Origin: Akkermansiaceae bacterium
Lineage (GTDB): Bacteria > Verrucomicrobiota > Verrucomicrobiia > Verrucomicrobiales > Akkermansiaceae
Length of the DNA: 64,000 bases
Reading direction: 5' to 3'
Assembly (NCBI GenBank): GCA_028822935.1
Contig: JAPKCM010000003.1
Location: forward strand, 62,001-126,000
The translations under genes were made by a program, and so were the position numbers. This document shows, piece after piece, positions 50,999-60,891 of the stretch. Below the pieces are notes generated by a model. The model saw only the letters and a list, made by a program, of their open reading frames with translations. It had not been told where the DNA came from and did no database searches. Positions within the stretch are counted from its first letter, which is position 1. Every line of letters starts with the position of its first letter.

Positions 50999-52441
50999 CT
51001 ACTTGGTATAAGCAGCGTCTGGAGGTAAATCGCCGTATTCCTTGAGAGTCTCAATGGCAGCCTTTTGAAACTCTTCTTTAAGCGGGTAGCCTCGTTTAAT
51101 GAGATCTTTCGCTTCTTTCATCTGCTCCGGGCTCAGAAGTTTTTCGATGCGCTTTTGCAAATTCATCAGCTGGGTTCGATCACTTCCTTGATTCCTCCTA
51201 ATAGCCGCATAGTTCACGGCATAGGCGCTCACTAGATCTCCCTTTTCCAGAGCATCCCTGGGAGCGAGATCCTGAACCAAACCATACAGGGCACCGCCTT
51301 GTTTAGACGCACTGTAAAAAAAGTGAGCATGCCCCCTTTTCCGATCGAAATACCGATTGTTCTTTTGCATGCAGAAGAAGACTCCATAGAGAACGTGAGC
51401 GGGCGCACTCTGGGTCTCGGCGAGCGCATCGATGATTGGTTTCGCTTTCTCCGGTTGAACTTCGTCATTCTCCCAAGGATAAAGATAGGACTTTGCGACT
51501 GAGTGCAGCACACGAAAATGACGGTTCCCTTTCGAATAAGCTTCCCGCGCTAGCCGATAAATAGTGGGCGTCTCTCCAATCGTGCCAGCTCTTCTGAGGT
51601 TATATTCCCCTATCGCAAAGTCGTGCGCCACCGTGGAGGCAAAGAAATGGGGATTCTGCGCGGCTTCTAAAATGAGCGGCATTCCCTCATCAGCCCGTCC
51701 CACTTGAGAATAGTATCGCCCCAAAGCAACCATCGAGTTGAGATGCTTGACCTTCACTCCCATTTTCAACCTTTCCTCGGCTTTCTTGATCAGTTCCTCT
51801 TGAACTGGATTTTGAAAAGCCCTCTCTCCGGCATATTGTAAAATAAATTCGGCGGCCACGTTGCTGTGTTTTTCCATTAAAATTGGAATGGCCATCTCAA
51901 AGGCGATTTTCTTATTCCTGACGTGCCCATCGAATCCGAAGAAAATTCTGCGGACGCAGTTTTCCCTCGCGATGACGCAACCTCTATCCATCGCTTCTTG
52001 CTCAAATCCGTTTCCTTTTTTAAGATCAACTTCGAGGCCCGCCTGTCCTCCAAAATGGCAATTTGCGAGATTCTTCAATCCCAGGGGATGGCCCGCCTCA
52101 GCCGCTTGGTGGGCCAGCTTGAGTCCACCCTCTTCGTCCTTTGCCACTCCTTCTCCTTCGAGATAGCAACGCGCCAAAATGGCCTGCCCCATCGGGTTCT
52201 CCAGAGCGGCCGAGCGCTCAGCATAAAGAAAGAGCTTCTCTTGATCGGGTTTCACGCCTCCCCAAGCGACCCGGGACCAGTAAGCCCATTCGGCAAGAGC
52301 CTGCGCATCTCCAAAGGCGACTGCTTCTTCAAGCTCCGCTTTCTCCCATGGCTTTCCATTCCAAAGTCCGTCAGCAATCTCTTCCGCAAAAGAAAGAGTC
52401 GCGAGACAGATTGAAAAAATGGCGATCGTCACTCGAAGCAT
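50999..52441 (-). CDS. Exported Sel1-like repeat protein
   Basis: A 480-residue protein with a signal peptide (MLRVTIAIFSICLATLSFA) and Sel1-like helical repeats, for example PMGQAILARCYLEGEGVAKD followed by EEGGLKLAHQAAEAGHPLGL, and later less regular units. Sel1 proteins are scaffolds for protein-protein contacts. ATG 52441 is chosen for the signal peptide; the frame continues 29 codons upstream without a leader. Target unknown. Confidence 0.8.
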   Translation of the reverse strand: MLRVTIAIFSICLATLSFAEEIADGLWNGKPWEKAELEEAVAFGDAQALAEWAYWSRVAWGGVKPDQEKLFLYAERSAALENPMGQAILARCYLEGEGVAKDEEGGLKLAHQAAEAGHPLGLKNLANCHFGGQAGLEVDLKKGNGFEQEAMDRGCVIARENCVRRIFFGFDGHVRNKKIAFEMAIPILMEKHSNVAAEFILQYAGERAFQNPVQEELIKKAEERLKMGVKVKHLNSMVALGRYYSQVGRADEGMPLILEAAQNPHFFASTVAHDFAIGEYNLRRAGTIGETPTIYRLAREAYSKGNRHFRVLHSVAKSYLYPWENDEVQPEKAKPIIDALAETQSAPAHVLYGVFFCMQKNNRYFDRKRGHAHFFYSASKQGGALYGLVQDLAPRDALEKGDLVSAYAVNYAAIRRNQGSDRTQLMNLQKRIEKLLSPEQMKEAKDLIKRGYPLKEEFQKAAIETLKEYGDLPPDAAYTK

Positions 52442-52514
52442 TCCCACTAAATAGCGTTCTGCCAGGATCACCACAAGCCTCCCGTTGTCACGGGTCCTCC
52501 ACTCAAGCAACAGC

Positions 52515-53105
52515 CTACTCGTCGGCAATCCCGATGGCCTCTTTGAGCATCAGCTGATATTCATCGCGCTCCACCTCATAACCACCAAACTGCTTGAGGT
52601 GCTCCGTCATCCACTGGGTGTCCAATAAGATCACCTCTTCGTCGCGCAGCCACTCGACCAATTTCACTATCGCAATCTTACTTGCATCAGTCTTGCGACT
52701 GAACATGCTTTCTCCAAAAAAAGCCCCCTCGATCCGAATCCCGTAGAGTCCCCCTTGAAGACCCTCCTCATCCCAGCATTCGACCGAGTGTGCGAAGCCG
52801 AGATCATGAAGATCACAGTAACTCTCGACAATCGATTCATCGATCCAGGTCTCCGCTCGATCCGAGCAGCCCTGCATCACTTCGCGAAAAGCGGTGTTCC
52901 ATCGGATTTCGAAAGGGCGCTTCTTGAGGCTCCGACGTAGGCCCTTCGGAATGTGGAAACTTTCATCGAGCGGAATAATTCCTCGTAAGGTAGGAGAAAA
53001 CCAATAGATTTCCCCATCTTCCGCCATCGGGAAAACGCCTTCGGTATAAGCACCGAGGAGAACTTGCGGGGGAATTTTCTCCACGGGCGGAATTTCACGA
53101 TACAA
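52515..53105 (-). CDS. aat: Leucyl/phenylalanyl-tRNA-protein transferase
   Basis: A 196-residue Aat transfers Leu or Phe from tRNA to N-terminal Lys or Arg of proteins, marking them for ClpAP degradation (N-end rule). Family segments are GAYTEGVFPMAEDGEIYWFS, LHDLGFAHSVECWDEEGLQG, GLYGIRIEGAFFGESMFSRK and DASKIAIVKLVEWL. The start is TTG 53105, the only usual start after an in-frame stop. It is divergent from yceD by 28 bases. Confidence 0.93.
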   Translation of the reverse strand: MYREIPPVEKIPPQVLLGAYTEGVFPMAEDGEIYWFSPTLRGIIPLDESFHIPKGLRRSLKKRPFEIRWNTAFREVMQGCSDRAETWIDESIVESYCDLHDLGFAHSVECWDEEGLQGGLYGIRIEGAFFGESMFSRKTDASKIAIVKLVEWLRDEEVILLDTQWMTEHLKQFGGYEVERDEYQLMLKEAIGIADE

Positions 53106-53133
53106 AACGATATTTTCAAACTACAATCCGCTC

Positions 53134-53616
53134 ATGAAAATTGAACTTGTTCACCTTCCCGACGAAGGGGAGTCCCTCACCGGCGAGATCCCAAAAGAAG
53201 TTTTCGACCTCAACGAAGACCACACCAAAGCCACCGGCCCCTTGCGCTACGACCTTTTCGCTCAGCGCTTTGACGGCGAATTACTCCTCACTGGAGCCAT
53301 CTCTACGACCTTTGAACTTACGTGCATGAGGACCCTCCATAAGTTCCTCCAAACCATCGAATTACCCAGCGTCGCAATCAGCGTTGAGATCGGAGATAAT
53401 GGGATTATCGACGCCTCCGCCGCGCTCCGAGAGGAACTTGTCATCGAACTTCCGAACAATCCATACTGCGAAGATGGGGACGACCCGACGACCTGTGAGA
53501 TCGATACTCGATATTTAGCAGTGGACAATCCACCGGATGTTGGAGTAGACAACGCCCCCGCGCAGGACGAACCCAACCCTTGGGATGCACTCGACGCGCT
53601 AAAATCTACCGATTAA
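53134..53616 (+). CDS. yceD: YceD/DUF177 family protein
   Basis: A 160-residue DUF177 protein. The family is encoded upstream of rpmF and plsX in most bacteria and is linked to 23S rRNA accumulation. Typical segments are LRYDLFAQRFDGELLLTGAI, FELTCMRTLHKFLQTIELP and the conserved end NPWDALDALKS. The usual zinc-like CxRCL is here LTCMRTL with a single cysteine, so zinc binding is unlikely. ATG 53134. It opens the yceD-rpmF-plsX cluster. Confidence 0.88.
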   Translation: MKIELVHLPDEGESLTGEIPKEVFDLNEDHTKATGPLRYDLFAQRFDGELLLTGAISTTFELTCMRTLHKFLQTIELPSVAISVEIGDNGIIDASAALREELVIELPNNPYCEDGDDPTTCEIDTRYLAVDNPPDVGVDNAPAQDEPNPWDALDALKSTD

Positions 53617-53636
53617 CCGCCAACACTCTGTAAACC

Positions 53637-53819
53637 ATGGCCGTACCAAAAAGACGCACCTCCAAGCACAAGCAAAAGCTTCGTCGTGGAGCAAACCGGT
53701 GGCGCAAGCCCCAGCTAAAGACCTGCCCTGAATGCGAAAGCCGCATTCCGGGACACATCGCATGCCCTTCTTGCGGAACTTACCGCGAGCGCCAGGTCAT
53801 CGAAGTAGACCTCGTCTAA
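53637..53819 (+). CDS. rpmF: 50S ribosomal protein L32
   Basis: A 60-residue L32, MAVPKRRTSKHKQKLRRGAN at the start, of the zinc-binding type with C-x2-C pairs CPECESRIPGHIACPSCGTY. It begins 20 bases after yceD and precedes plsX by 52 bases, the standard operon order. Confidence 0.97.
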   Translation: MAVPKRRTSKHKQKLRRGANRWRKPQLKTCPECESRIPGHIACPSCGTYRERQVIEVDLV

Positions 53820-53871
53820 TTCCTTTTACACAGAGGCGCGGATTAATTTCCGTGCCTTTTTGTATCCTCAC

Positions 53872-54924
53872 ATGAAGATTGCTCTTGATTGCATGGGCGG
53901 TGATTACGCTCCCAGCGTGAACCTTATTGGTGCCCGCGATCTTCTGAAGGAGAATAAGGAGATCGAGACCATCTTCTTAACCGGTCCTGAGGAACTTCTT
54001 AGAAAAGAAGCTGCAAAATGTGATCTCACGGACCCGCGGATTCAATTCGTCGAGGCTCCCGAAGTCGTCGGCATGGAAGAGTCCGGCGCTAAAGCTCTTC
54101 GGCGGAAAAAAAATTCCTCCATCGCCGTCGCCGCTGATCTGGTAAAGCGCAAGGAAGCGGGAGCAATGGTTTCCGCCGGAAATACCGGTGCCGCCGTCGC
54201 CGCCGCGACTGTGAAACTTCGCCTTTTAAAAGGGGTCGCCCGAGCCGGAATCGCCTCTCCTCTCCCCAACGAATACGGGATCTGCAACCTTCTCGATGCC
54301 GGGGCGAATCCCGAAGCCAAACCGAGCCACCTTCTCACCTACGCCATCATGGGCAGCGTCTACGCCCGCGAAGTGCTCAAGGTCGAAAATCCTCACGTCG
54401 GAATGATGTCCAACGGCGGGGAAGACGAAAAAGGAACCACCTTTACCAAGGAAACCATGGTTCTCCTAAGACACCTCGTGGATCGCGGCCACGCCCCCTT
54501 CACCCTCCTCGGAAACGTTGAGGGCCACGATCTTTTCCAAACCAAGCTCGACGTCTGCCTCTGCGATGGCTTCACCGGAAACATCGTCCTCAAGAGCTGC
54601 GAGGCAACCGCCAAGGCGATGTCCAAGTGGATGAAGTCCGAATTTAAAAAGAATCCCGTCCGCATCGCCGGAGCCCTCTTGGGCAAGGGAGCCTTCCAAG
54701 CGGTGAAAGACCGCACCAACTACGAATCTTACGGTGGCAGCCCCCTTCTCGGCGTCAATGGCGTCGTCATCATCGCCCACGGCGGCTCTTCCGCCCTCGC
54801 AATCAAGAACGCCTTGCGGATGTCCGCAGAAGCACTGAAGCACGAAATCAATCCCAAGATTGAAGAGATGCTCAGAAAAATCGCTACCTCAGCCCCTCCC
54901 AAAAAAGAGGAACCCTCCGAATAG
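53872..54924 (+). CDS. plsX: Phosphate acyltransferase PlsX
   Basis: A 350-residue PlsX turns acyl-ACP and phosphate into acyl-phosphate, the first step of the PlsX/PlsY phospholipid route. Family segments are MKIALDCMGGDYAPSVNLIG at the N-terminus, AVAADLVKRKEAGAMVSAGN-TGA, LLDAGANPEAKP, NVEGHDLFQ, DVCLCDGFTGNIVLKSCEAT and VVIIAHGGSSALAIKNALR. ATG 53872 gives the family start. It follows rpmF in the usual operon; fabH is not next to it. Confidence 0.95.
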   Translation: MKIALDCMGGDYAPSVNLIGARDLLKENKEIETIFLTGPEELLRKEAAKCDLTDPRIQFVEAPEVVGMEESGAKALRRKKNSSIAVAADLVKRKEAGAMVSAGNTGAAVAAATVKLRLLKGVARAGIASPLPNEYGICNLLDAGANPEAKPSHLLTYAIMGSVYAREVLKVENPHVGMMSNGGEDEKGTTFTKETMVLLRHLVDRGHAPFTLLGNVEGHDLFQTKLDVCLCDGFTGNIVLKSCEATAKAMSKWMKSEFKKNPVRIAGALLGKGAFQAVKDRTNYESYGGSPLLGVNGVVIIAHGGSSALAIKNALRMSAEALKHEINPKIEEMLRKIATSAPPKKEEPSE

Positions 54925-55124
54925 CGCGAGAAAAATACGTTGCCAAAAATGGCTGCGACAGCCTGCCGCAAGCGGCCCCACAAAATCCATCTAATTTGCA
55001 CAATCGCGACGTTCACTCCTCGTCCGGCCATTTTAGCCTTCCCTAACAGGCCCCTTTCGCAATAAATTATCTCCCCTTTCAGCTAGGACCATAGGCCGCA
55101 AGGTTCCCACTCATATTTAGAATT

Positions 55125-56732
55125 ATGCTTACCGTAGTATCCTTTATCCTCTTCACCGCATTTGCCGCTGGACTGACGTGGTGGATCACTCGCCGCGATG
55201 AAACGAACAGCTCCGAAGGATTCTTCCTTGGAGGTCGTAGCCTCACCTTCCCCATCATTGCCGGATCACTCCTCCTGACGAATCTTTCGACCGAGCAAAT
55301 GGTGGGACTCAACGGAGCTGCCTTCAAGCACGGCCTCAGCGTTATGGCCTGGGAAGTCAATGCCGTCATCGCCCTTATTCTCATGGCGATCTACTTCCTT
55401 CCGAAGTTTCTCAAAAGCGGAATCACGACCGTCCCCCAGTTCCTTGAGCAGCGCTTTGACAAGCGCACGCAAACCTTGGCTAACTCAATTTTTCTGGCCG
55501 CCTATGCCCTCCTTTTGATTCCCATCATTCTCTACAGCGGAGCCAAGGGCCTCATCAACATCATGGACCTTAAGTCCATGACCGGAATTGAAAACGACTA
55601 CACCCTTCTCCAGATCGCTTGCGTCGGCATCGGCGTCGCAGGAATGATTTACGCACGTCTCGGCGGCCTGCGAACACTCGCCGTTCTTGACACCATCAAT
55701 GGAATCGGACTCCTGATCGGAGGATTCATGATTGCCTGGTTTGCCCTAGGCCACCTCGGCGGTGATGCTGGAGTCTCCGGCGGATGGGACACCCTCAAAA
55801 ATGTCCACCCCGAGCGAATGGACTCCACCGGAGAACCCGGGTCGGAAGTTCCTTTCTCCACTCTCTTCACCGGAGTCGCGCTCCTCAACCTCTTCTACTG
55901 GTGCACCAACCAGCAAATCATCCAGCGAACTTTCGGAGCCAGCTCACTTGCCGAAGGTCAAAAAGGAGTTCTCCTTACCGGTGCGCTCAAACTTCTTGGA
56001 CCCGTCTACCTCGTCCTTCCAGGCCTCATCGCCTACCACATCTTCTTCGGTCAGGAAGTTGGCAATGACGACGCCTACGGAAAACTCGTCTCCCTTGTTC
56101 TCCCATCTCACCTCACCGGGTTCTTCGCCGCCGTCATGGTGGGAGCCATCCTCAGCTCCTTCAATGCGGCACTGAACTCTACCTCCGCCCTTTTCTCGAT
56201 CGGCCTCTACAAGCACATGATCAATCCAAGTGCGGACGATCAACAAACGGTCAAGACAGCCAAACTCTTCGTCACCGTGATCGCGATTGCCGCAATGCTC
56301 GGAGCACCTCTTCTCTCGAAGACAGGAAGCCTCTTTGGCTACCTTCAGACGATGAATGCAATCTACTTCATCCCGATCTTCGCAGTTGTCGTCATGGGCA
56401 TGCTGAACAAGCGCGTCCCCTCTATTTCGGCATTCGTTAGCATGGTCGTCGGACTGATCATTCTGATCTCCACTCTCATTGCCTTCCCACTCTTGAACGG
56501 AGGAGACAGCGTCGAAACCGTCACTGGATTCAGCAATTTCCACCTGATGGGAATTACCTTTGCCCTGCTCATCGTGATCATGTTCGTCGCATCCAAAGTC
56601 GCACCACGTGCCAAAGCTTGGGAGCTAAAGACCAACACGCCGATCGACATGACGCCCTGGAAAGGCGCTCCAATCGTGAGCGCGATCCTCGTCATCATCG
56701 TGCTCATCATCTACGTAACCTTCCACCAGTAA
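55125..56732 (+). CDS. Sodium:solute symporter (SSS/SLC5 family)
   Basis: A 535-residue transporter with about 13-14 hydrophobic helices. SSS marks: EGFFLGGRSLTFPIIAGSLL-LTNLSTEQMVGLNGAAFKHG near the N-terminus and FFAAVMVGAILSSFNAALNS (the sodium-site Ser/Thr region) in the middle. The TM1 unwound region and the SSF signature fit sugar or solute/sodium symport. Because galK follows after one terminator on the same strand, galactose or a related sugar is a plausible substrate; this is inference. No clear promoter seen in the 200-base spacer upstream. Confidence 0.88.
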   Translation: MLTVVSFILFTAFAAGLTWWITRRDETNSSEGFFLGGRSLTFPIIAGSLLLTNLSTEQMVGLNGAAFKHGLSVMAWEVNAVIALILMAIYFLPKFLKSGITTVPQFLEQRFDKRTQTLANSIFLAAYALLLIPIILYSGAKGLINIMDLKSMTGIENDYTLLQIACVGIGVAGMIYARLGGLRTLAVLDTINGIGLLIGGFMIAWFALGHLGGDAGVSGGWDTLKNVHPERMDSTGEPGSEVPFSTLFTGVALLNLFYWCTNQQIIQRTFGASSLAEGQKGVLLTGALKLLGPVYLVLPGLIAYHIFFGQEVGNDDAYGKLVSLVLPSHLTGFFAAVMVGAILSSFNAALNSTSALFSIGLYKHMINPSADDQQTVKTAKLFVTVIAIAAMLGAPLLSKTGSLFGYLQTMNAIYFIPIFAVVVMGMLNKRVPSISAFVSMVVGLIILISTLIAFPLLNGGDSVETVTGFSNFHLMGITFALLIVIMFVASKVAPRAKAWELKTNTPIDMTPWKGAPIVSAILVIIVLIIYVTFHQ

Positions 56733-56756
56733 TAGGGCCGTCCTCTTAAGTTGCTC

Positions 56757-56792
56757 AAAAGCCCCCGCGTCACTGCCGGGGCTTTTTTTTTT
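56757..56792 (+). terminator. Intrinsic terminator between the symporter and galK
   Basis: AAAAGCCCC ... GGGGCTTTT with a 12-base loop is followed by a T tract of ten. Confidence 0.9.
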
Positions 56793-56838
56793 GCAATTCA
56801 TTCAGTTTCTTTACATTTCCCCTGCACCATCTCCTTCT

Positions 56839-58005
56839 ATGCTTCAGGACAACCAAACCATCAACGATCTCGTCGCCCTCGCCAACGCCGACATGCGCCG
56901 TTTTTATGGGAACGATGGCTCCGTCGTCGCGGCCGCTCCCGGTCGCGTCAATCTCATCGGTGAGCACATCGATTACTGCGATGGCTTCGTCCTCCCGCTC
57001 GCCATCGAGCGCTACATCGTGGTCTCGGCCAAGCCAAACGGCACTTCCGAAGCCCGACTGCGCAGCGGCGACCAACCAGAGGCTGTCATCGATCTTTCCG
57101 CGCCTCAGAAAATCTCAAACCTCAAGTGGTCCAACTACATCCGTGGAGTTGTAAAGGGCTTCAACGACCTCGGCCATGAGATCCCGGGCTTCGACGCCTG
57201 CATTGTATCTTCGGTTCCCTCAGGAGGAGGACTCTCGTCCTCCGCGGCCCTCGAATGTGCCATAGCCACTCTCTTCGAAGGCTTGCTCAATATCACCCTC
57301 GATATCCGGAAAAAAGCCCTCCTCGCGCAAAAAGCCGAGCACGAATTTGCCGGAGTCCCCTGCGGCATCATGGATCAGTTCGCCTCCGCCTTCGGCGAGG
57401 TAGATCAGCTCATTAAGATCGACTGCCGCACAGGCGAACCCGAGATAGTCCCCTTTTCCAATCCCGACCTCTCCATCATCGTCGCAAATACCTGCGTCTC
57501 GCACGACCTCTCCGACGGCGGATACGCCTCACGCCGCAAAGCAACCGAGGACGGCATCGCCATCATCGGCAAGGAAAGTTGGCGAGAAGCCACCATCGAA
57601 GACATCCTCGCTCAGAAGACGAAAATGGGGGACATCACTTTCCGCCGCTCACGCCACGTCGTGGGCGAGATCCAACGAACAATGGACGCGGTCACCGCTT
57701 TCAAAACAGGCGACTTGTCCAATATCAACCAACTCATGACCGACTCACATTCTTCTCTCCGAGACGACTTCGAAGTCTCCTGCGTAGAACTCGACCTCAT
57801 GGTCGAAATCGCCACCGCCCTCCCTGGAGTCCTTGGAGCCCGAATGACCGGCGGCGGCTTCGGTGGATCTACGGTGACCCTTTGCGAAACAAATTACGCT
57901 CAAGAGGTTGGCAAAACGATGCATGAGCGATATCTCACCAAGACCGGCATCACGCCCGTCATCTTCGCCACCCGCCCCGCAAAAGGCGCTCATCTCATTT
58001 CTTAA
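56839..58005 (+). CDS. galK: Galactokinase
   Basis: A 388-residue GHMP kinase. The galactose-binding signature GRVNLIGEHIDYCDGFVLPL (residues 35-54) has the GalK-type GEHxDY, the ATP loop is PSGGGLSSSAALE (about 130-142), CGIMDQFAS contains the catalytic Asp, and GARMTGGGFGGSTV is the third GHMP motif. It phosphorylates D-galactose at C1 for the Leloir pathway; galT and galE are not in the window. ATG 56839 chosen; the frame runs back into the terminator upstream. Confidence 0.94.
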   Translation: MLQDNQTINDLVALANADMRRFYGNDGSVVAAAPGRVNLIGEHIDYCDGFVLPLAIERYIVVSAKPNGTSEARLRSGDQPEAVIDLSAPQKISNLKWSNYIRGVVKGFNDLGHEIPGFDACIVSSVPSGGGLSSSAALECAIATLFEGLLNITLDIRKKALLAQKAEHEFAGVPCGIMDQFASAFGEVDQLIKIDCRTGEPEIVPFSNPDLSIIVANTCVSHDLSDGGYASRRKATEDGIAIIGKESWREATIEDILAQKTKMGDITFRRSRHVVGEIQRTMDAVTAFKTGDLSNINQLMTDSHSSLRDDFEVSCVELDLMVEIATALPGVLGARMTGGGFGGSTVTLCETNYAQEVGKTMHERYLTKTGITPVIFATRPAKGAHLIS

Positions 58006-58044
58006 GAAGCGTCCCTTCCTTGAGAAATTTAGATCGGCGGCGGC

Positions 58045-59580
58045 CTAGGACAACAGACTCTTGCCCGTCATCTCCTTCGGAGCATCGAGGCCCATCATAT
58101 CAAGCAGAGTGGGTGCGATGTCGGCTAGTATGCCGTCATTGACCTTCTTCTTTTTTTCATCAGCTGAGACATACCAACAATGCACCAGATTTGTGGTGTG
58201 CGCGGTGTGGGGAGAACCATCGGCATTGATCATGAATTCGCAATTTCCATGGTCTGCGGTAATGAGAAGCTTTCCACCGAGGCGGAAAGTCTCTTCAGTG
58301 ACTGCTCTGACTGCGTCATCGATCCGCTCAACCGCTTTGACGGCCGCATTCACCACCCCAGTATGGCCGACCATATCGGGGTTGGCAAAATTGATGATCA
58401 CGAGATCGTAATCCTTGAGATGGTTGACGACGTATTCCTCAACTTCGTGCGAACTCATCTCAGGTTTAAGATCGTAGGTCGCGACGTCTTTTGGCGAGGG
58501 AATGACCTTGCGGTCTTCGCCCTTGTAAGCCTTTTCGAGGCCTCCATTAAAAAAGTAAGAAACGTGAGGATATTTCTCAGTCTCAGCAATGCGAAGCTGC
58601 TTTTTACCAGCCTCTGAAACCACTTCACCGAGAACCTTATCCAGAGTCTCGGGTGGGAAGACGACGGGACAAGTGTAGGTCTCGTCATATTCCGTGAGAG
58701 TGAGGAAATCGACCTTAGGACGCTCGCCTGTCTCGAACGCCTCAAAAGTGGGCTGACTCAAAAAGGTCTCGCAAAGCTGGCGGGCACGGTCGGCACGGAA
58801 ATTGAAAAAGAAAACGACATCGCCATCACGCACGCGCTTCTGCTCGTGGCTAAAAAAGGTCATTGGAAGAATGAACTCATCAGTCTTCTCATTCGCGTAT
58901 TGTTGGGCCACCGCTTCACTGGCGAGCACGCTGTGCTGCTCACCCTTTCCCCAGACGATGGCATCCCAAGCGAGCTTGGTGCGCTCCCAGCGCTTATCAC
59001 GATCCATCGCGTAGTAGCGGCCGATCACGGTAGCAATACGGGCGTTATATTTGGCGAGCTCGTCCTCGACCTCACTCAGGTAACCCTGACCACCGGTCGG
59101 CGAAGTGTCGCGACCATCGGTGATGGCGTGAACCATCATGTCTTCGCAGCCGCTCTCACGAGCCGCTTTTGCAAGCGCTACAAGATGGTTCTGGTGACTG
59201 TGCACTCCCCCATCTGAGACGAGACCGATGAAGTGAAGACGCTTTCCTTTCGCTTTCGCAAAGGCGGATTTGAGATTCTCGATCTCGGCGAGTTCGCCGT
59301 CTTTGATCGATTTATTGATGCGGGTAAGATCTTGATAGACGACCCGACCCGCTCCGAGATTCAAGTGACCCACTTCGGAGTTTCCCATCTGCCCCTCCGG
59401 AAGTCCTACGTCCAAGCCCGAAGCAGAAACGAGACCCTTGGAATATTTTTTCTCCATCTCTTCGTGAAAGGGAGTCTCCGCGAGTTCGACAGCGTTGCCG
59501 TCTTTTTTTGCGGTCGTCTTTCCACCGGGATTCACTCCCCAGCCATCGCGAATAATGAGAACTGTCGGTTGATGCGCCAT
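58045..59580 (-). CDS. gpmI: 2,3-bisphosphoglycerate-independent phosphoglycerate mutase
   Basis: A 511-residue cofactor-independent phosphoglycerate mutase interconverting 3- and 2-phosphoglycerate. Marks: VLIIRDGWG at the N-terminus, nucleophile Ser in GQMGNSEVGHLNLGAGRVVY, ITDGRDTSPTGG, GRYYAMDRDKRWERT, NFRADRARQL, NFANPDMVGHTG and ITADHGNCE for the two manganese ions. It is convergent with galK. Confidence 0.96.
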   Translation of the reverse strand: MAHQPTVLIIRDGWGVNPGGKTTAKKDGNAVELAETPFHEEMEKKYSKGLVSASGLDVGLPEGQMGNSEVGHLNLGAGRVVYQDLTRINKSIKDGELAEIENLKSAFAKAKGKRLHFIGLVSDGGVHSHQNHLVALAKAARESGCEDMMVHAITDGRDTSPTGGQGYLSEVEDELAKYNARIATVIGRYYAMDRDKRWERTKLAWDAIVWGKGEQHSVLASEAVAQQYANEKTDEFILPMTFFSHEQKRVRDGDVVFFFNFRADRARQLCETFLSQPTFEAFETGERPKVDFLTLTEYDETYTCPVVFPPETLDKVLGEVVSEAGKKQLRIAETEKYPHVSYFFNGGLEKAYKGEDRKVIPSPKDVATYDLKPEMSSHEVEEYVVNHLKDYDLVIINFANPDMVGHTGVVNAAVKAVERIDDAVRAVTEETFRLGGKLLITADHGNCEFMINADGSPHTAHTTNLVHCWYVSADEKKKKVNDGILADIAPTLLDMMGLDAPKEMTGKSLLS

Positions 59581-59622
59581 ATCTCCCTTGGTCCTAAGGC
59601 CTTCAGCTCGGGACGGAAAGCC

Positions 59623-60045
59623 TTAATCGGCCTCGGCTTCGCTTTGCCAACGCCCTTTCCATTCCTGAGGAAGCCGTTGAGGACGGCCCGCTGGCATTTG
59701 AACCATCGCGAGAGCCTGCCGACAGGTCACCAATGGACGCTCCTCTCCTTTCCGAACCATTTTAAATTCGCACCAAAACCGAACTCGTTCGATCTCGGCC
59801 AAAACGCCATGGATTTCAAGGTGATCGCCCAGCTTTGCGGGGCTCCGGTAATCGATCTCCGTCCTCACCACGACCGGAAACAGCTGGGTCTTCGCCATTT
59901 CAGCAAGATCCATCCCCATGAGAGCCGCCAGTCTCGTTCGACACGTCTCGATCATGCGCAGATAAGCGATGTTGTGCACCACCCCTCCGCAGTCGGTGTC
60001 AAAAAACATGACCTCTTCTTCAGTGGTGAGCTTCGGGATCTCCAT
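59623..60045 (-). CDS. Acyl-CoA thioesterase, 4HBT/YbgC family
   Basis: A 140-residue hot-dog-fold protein. The catalytic motif FFDTDCGGVVHNIAYLRMIE matches the YbgC/FadM D-x-D-x-x-G-x-V-x-x-x-x-Y pattern (catalytic Asp), and PVVVRTEIDYRSPAKLGDHL and ITLR-like strands follow. Such enzymes hydrolyse short or aromatic acyl-CoA or acyl-ACP. ATG 60045 gives the family N-terminus; the long open frame upstream is a non-coding extension. Confidence 0.85.
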   Translation of the reverse strand: MEIPKLTTEEEVMFFDTDCGGVVHNIAYLRMIETCRTRLAALMGMDLAEMAKTQLFPVVVRTEIDYRSPAKLGDHLEIHGVLAEIERVRFWCEFKMVRKGEERPLVTCRQALAMVQMPAGRPQRLPQEWKGRWQSEAEAD

Positions 60046-60205
60046 CAACAAAAAGTCGGAGCACTTGGTGGAATTGACCAGACAAAAAAGGCCGGACAAA
60101 TATCCCGCCTTCCATAACAGCGCGAATGCCGTAGCTATGGGGACTACTGAAGTAAAATGGACAATCTTGCCATTCAGACTCCCGCATACGATCTTTTCTC
60201 TAACA

Positions 60206-60562
60206 ATGGAGAGTAACCTGTTCGAACTACGAATCACCCCGCACAGCATCGTCACGCTTACCGCGTCCGTCCTTCCCGGTTCAGCGAACCACTTTTCCGA
60301 ACACGAAGCAGCCGGCCTTATTGCCCTCGCCATCCGCCCGTTCCGCCTCCGTCTCCCCCAATCCATCAAGAACTGGGAAGAAGCAAGCGGATCATTTTCT
60401 CTCCAAGCCAAAAGCCAAGCCGACCTGCGCACTTCCACTTTGAATCCAAGCAGTTCCATCCCATCGACTCCCCTCGGTCAAACCGCCCACCTACCCACAA
60501 ACCGCTGCGGCACCTCCGGTAACAGTGAAAGAACCGATCTATTGACCGGTAGTATTCCCTAA
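60206..60562 (+). CDS. Possible hypothetical protein
   Basis: A 118-residue frame from ATG 60206. The first two thirds use host-like codons (ALIALAIRPFRLRLP region), with a helix KNWEEASGSFSLQAKS and a Ser/Thr/Pro-rich tail. No family recognised, no clear ribosome binding site. A competing frame on the other strand looks worse. It may be a remnant. Confidence 0.35.
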   Translation: MESNLFELRITPHSIVTLTASVLPGSANHFSEHEAAGLIALAIRPFRLRLPQSIKNWEEASGSFSLQAKSQADLRTSTLNPSSSIPSTPLGQTAHLPTNRCGTSGNSERTDLLTGSIP

Positions 60563-60655
60563 ATCTGTCCGATAACCTCTTTTGAACCCCATCCGAGCCA
60601 ATCGCGCTCCGCAAGTGCCCAAAAATTCTGATAGACGCACCACCGACCTTCACTC

Positions 60656-60850
60656 ATGCCTACTAACTCCCAGATCGCTTTTTTCTTCGCGAATTCCCTC
60701 CTGCTTGGGGTTGGCCTTTCCACTGCGGCGCCCCTCCAGGAATACCATGAGGACCATTGCATCGATTGCCACGACTCCGCGACCGCCAAGGGAGATTTTG
60801 ACATGGAAATTCTTTCCATCGATATGACACGGGATCTCCTTTCAGCATAG
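60656..60850 (+). pseudogene. 3'-truncated planctomycete-type cytochrome fragment
   Basis: A 64-codon frame with a signal peptide-like start and the sequence YHEDHCIDCHDSATAKGDFD-MEILSIDM, a PSCyt1 haem motif (C-x2-CH) and the start of its next helix. It stops after residue 64, where intact relatives continue for hundreds of residues. The intact paralogue starts 42 bases downstream (60892), so this is probably a truncated duplicate. Confidence 0.6.
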
Positions 60851-60891
60851 CTCACACCGTCAGACTTCCTAAACCTCTAGATCATTCCACC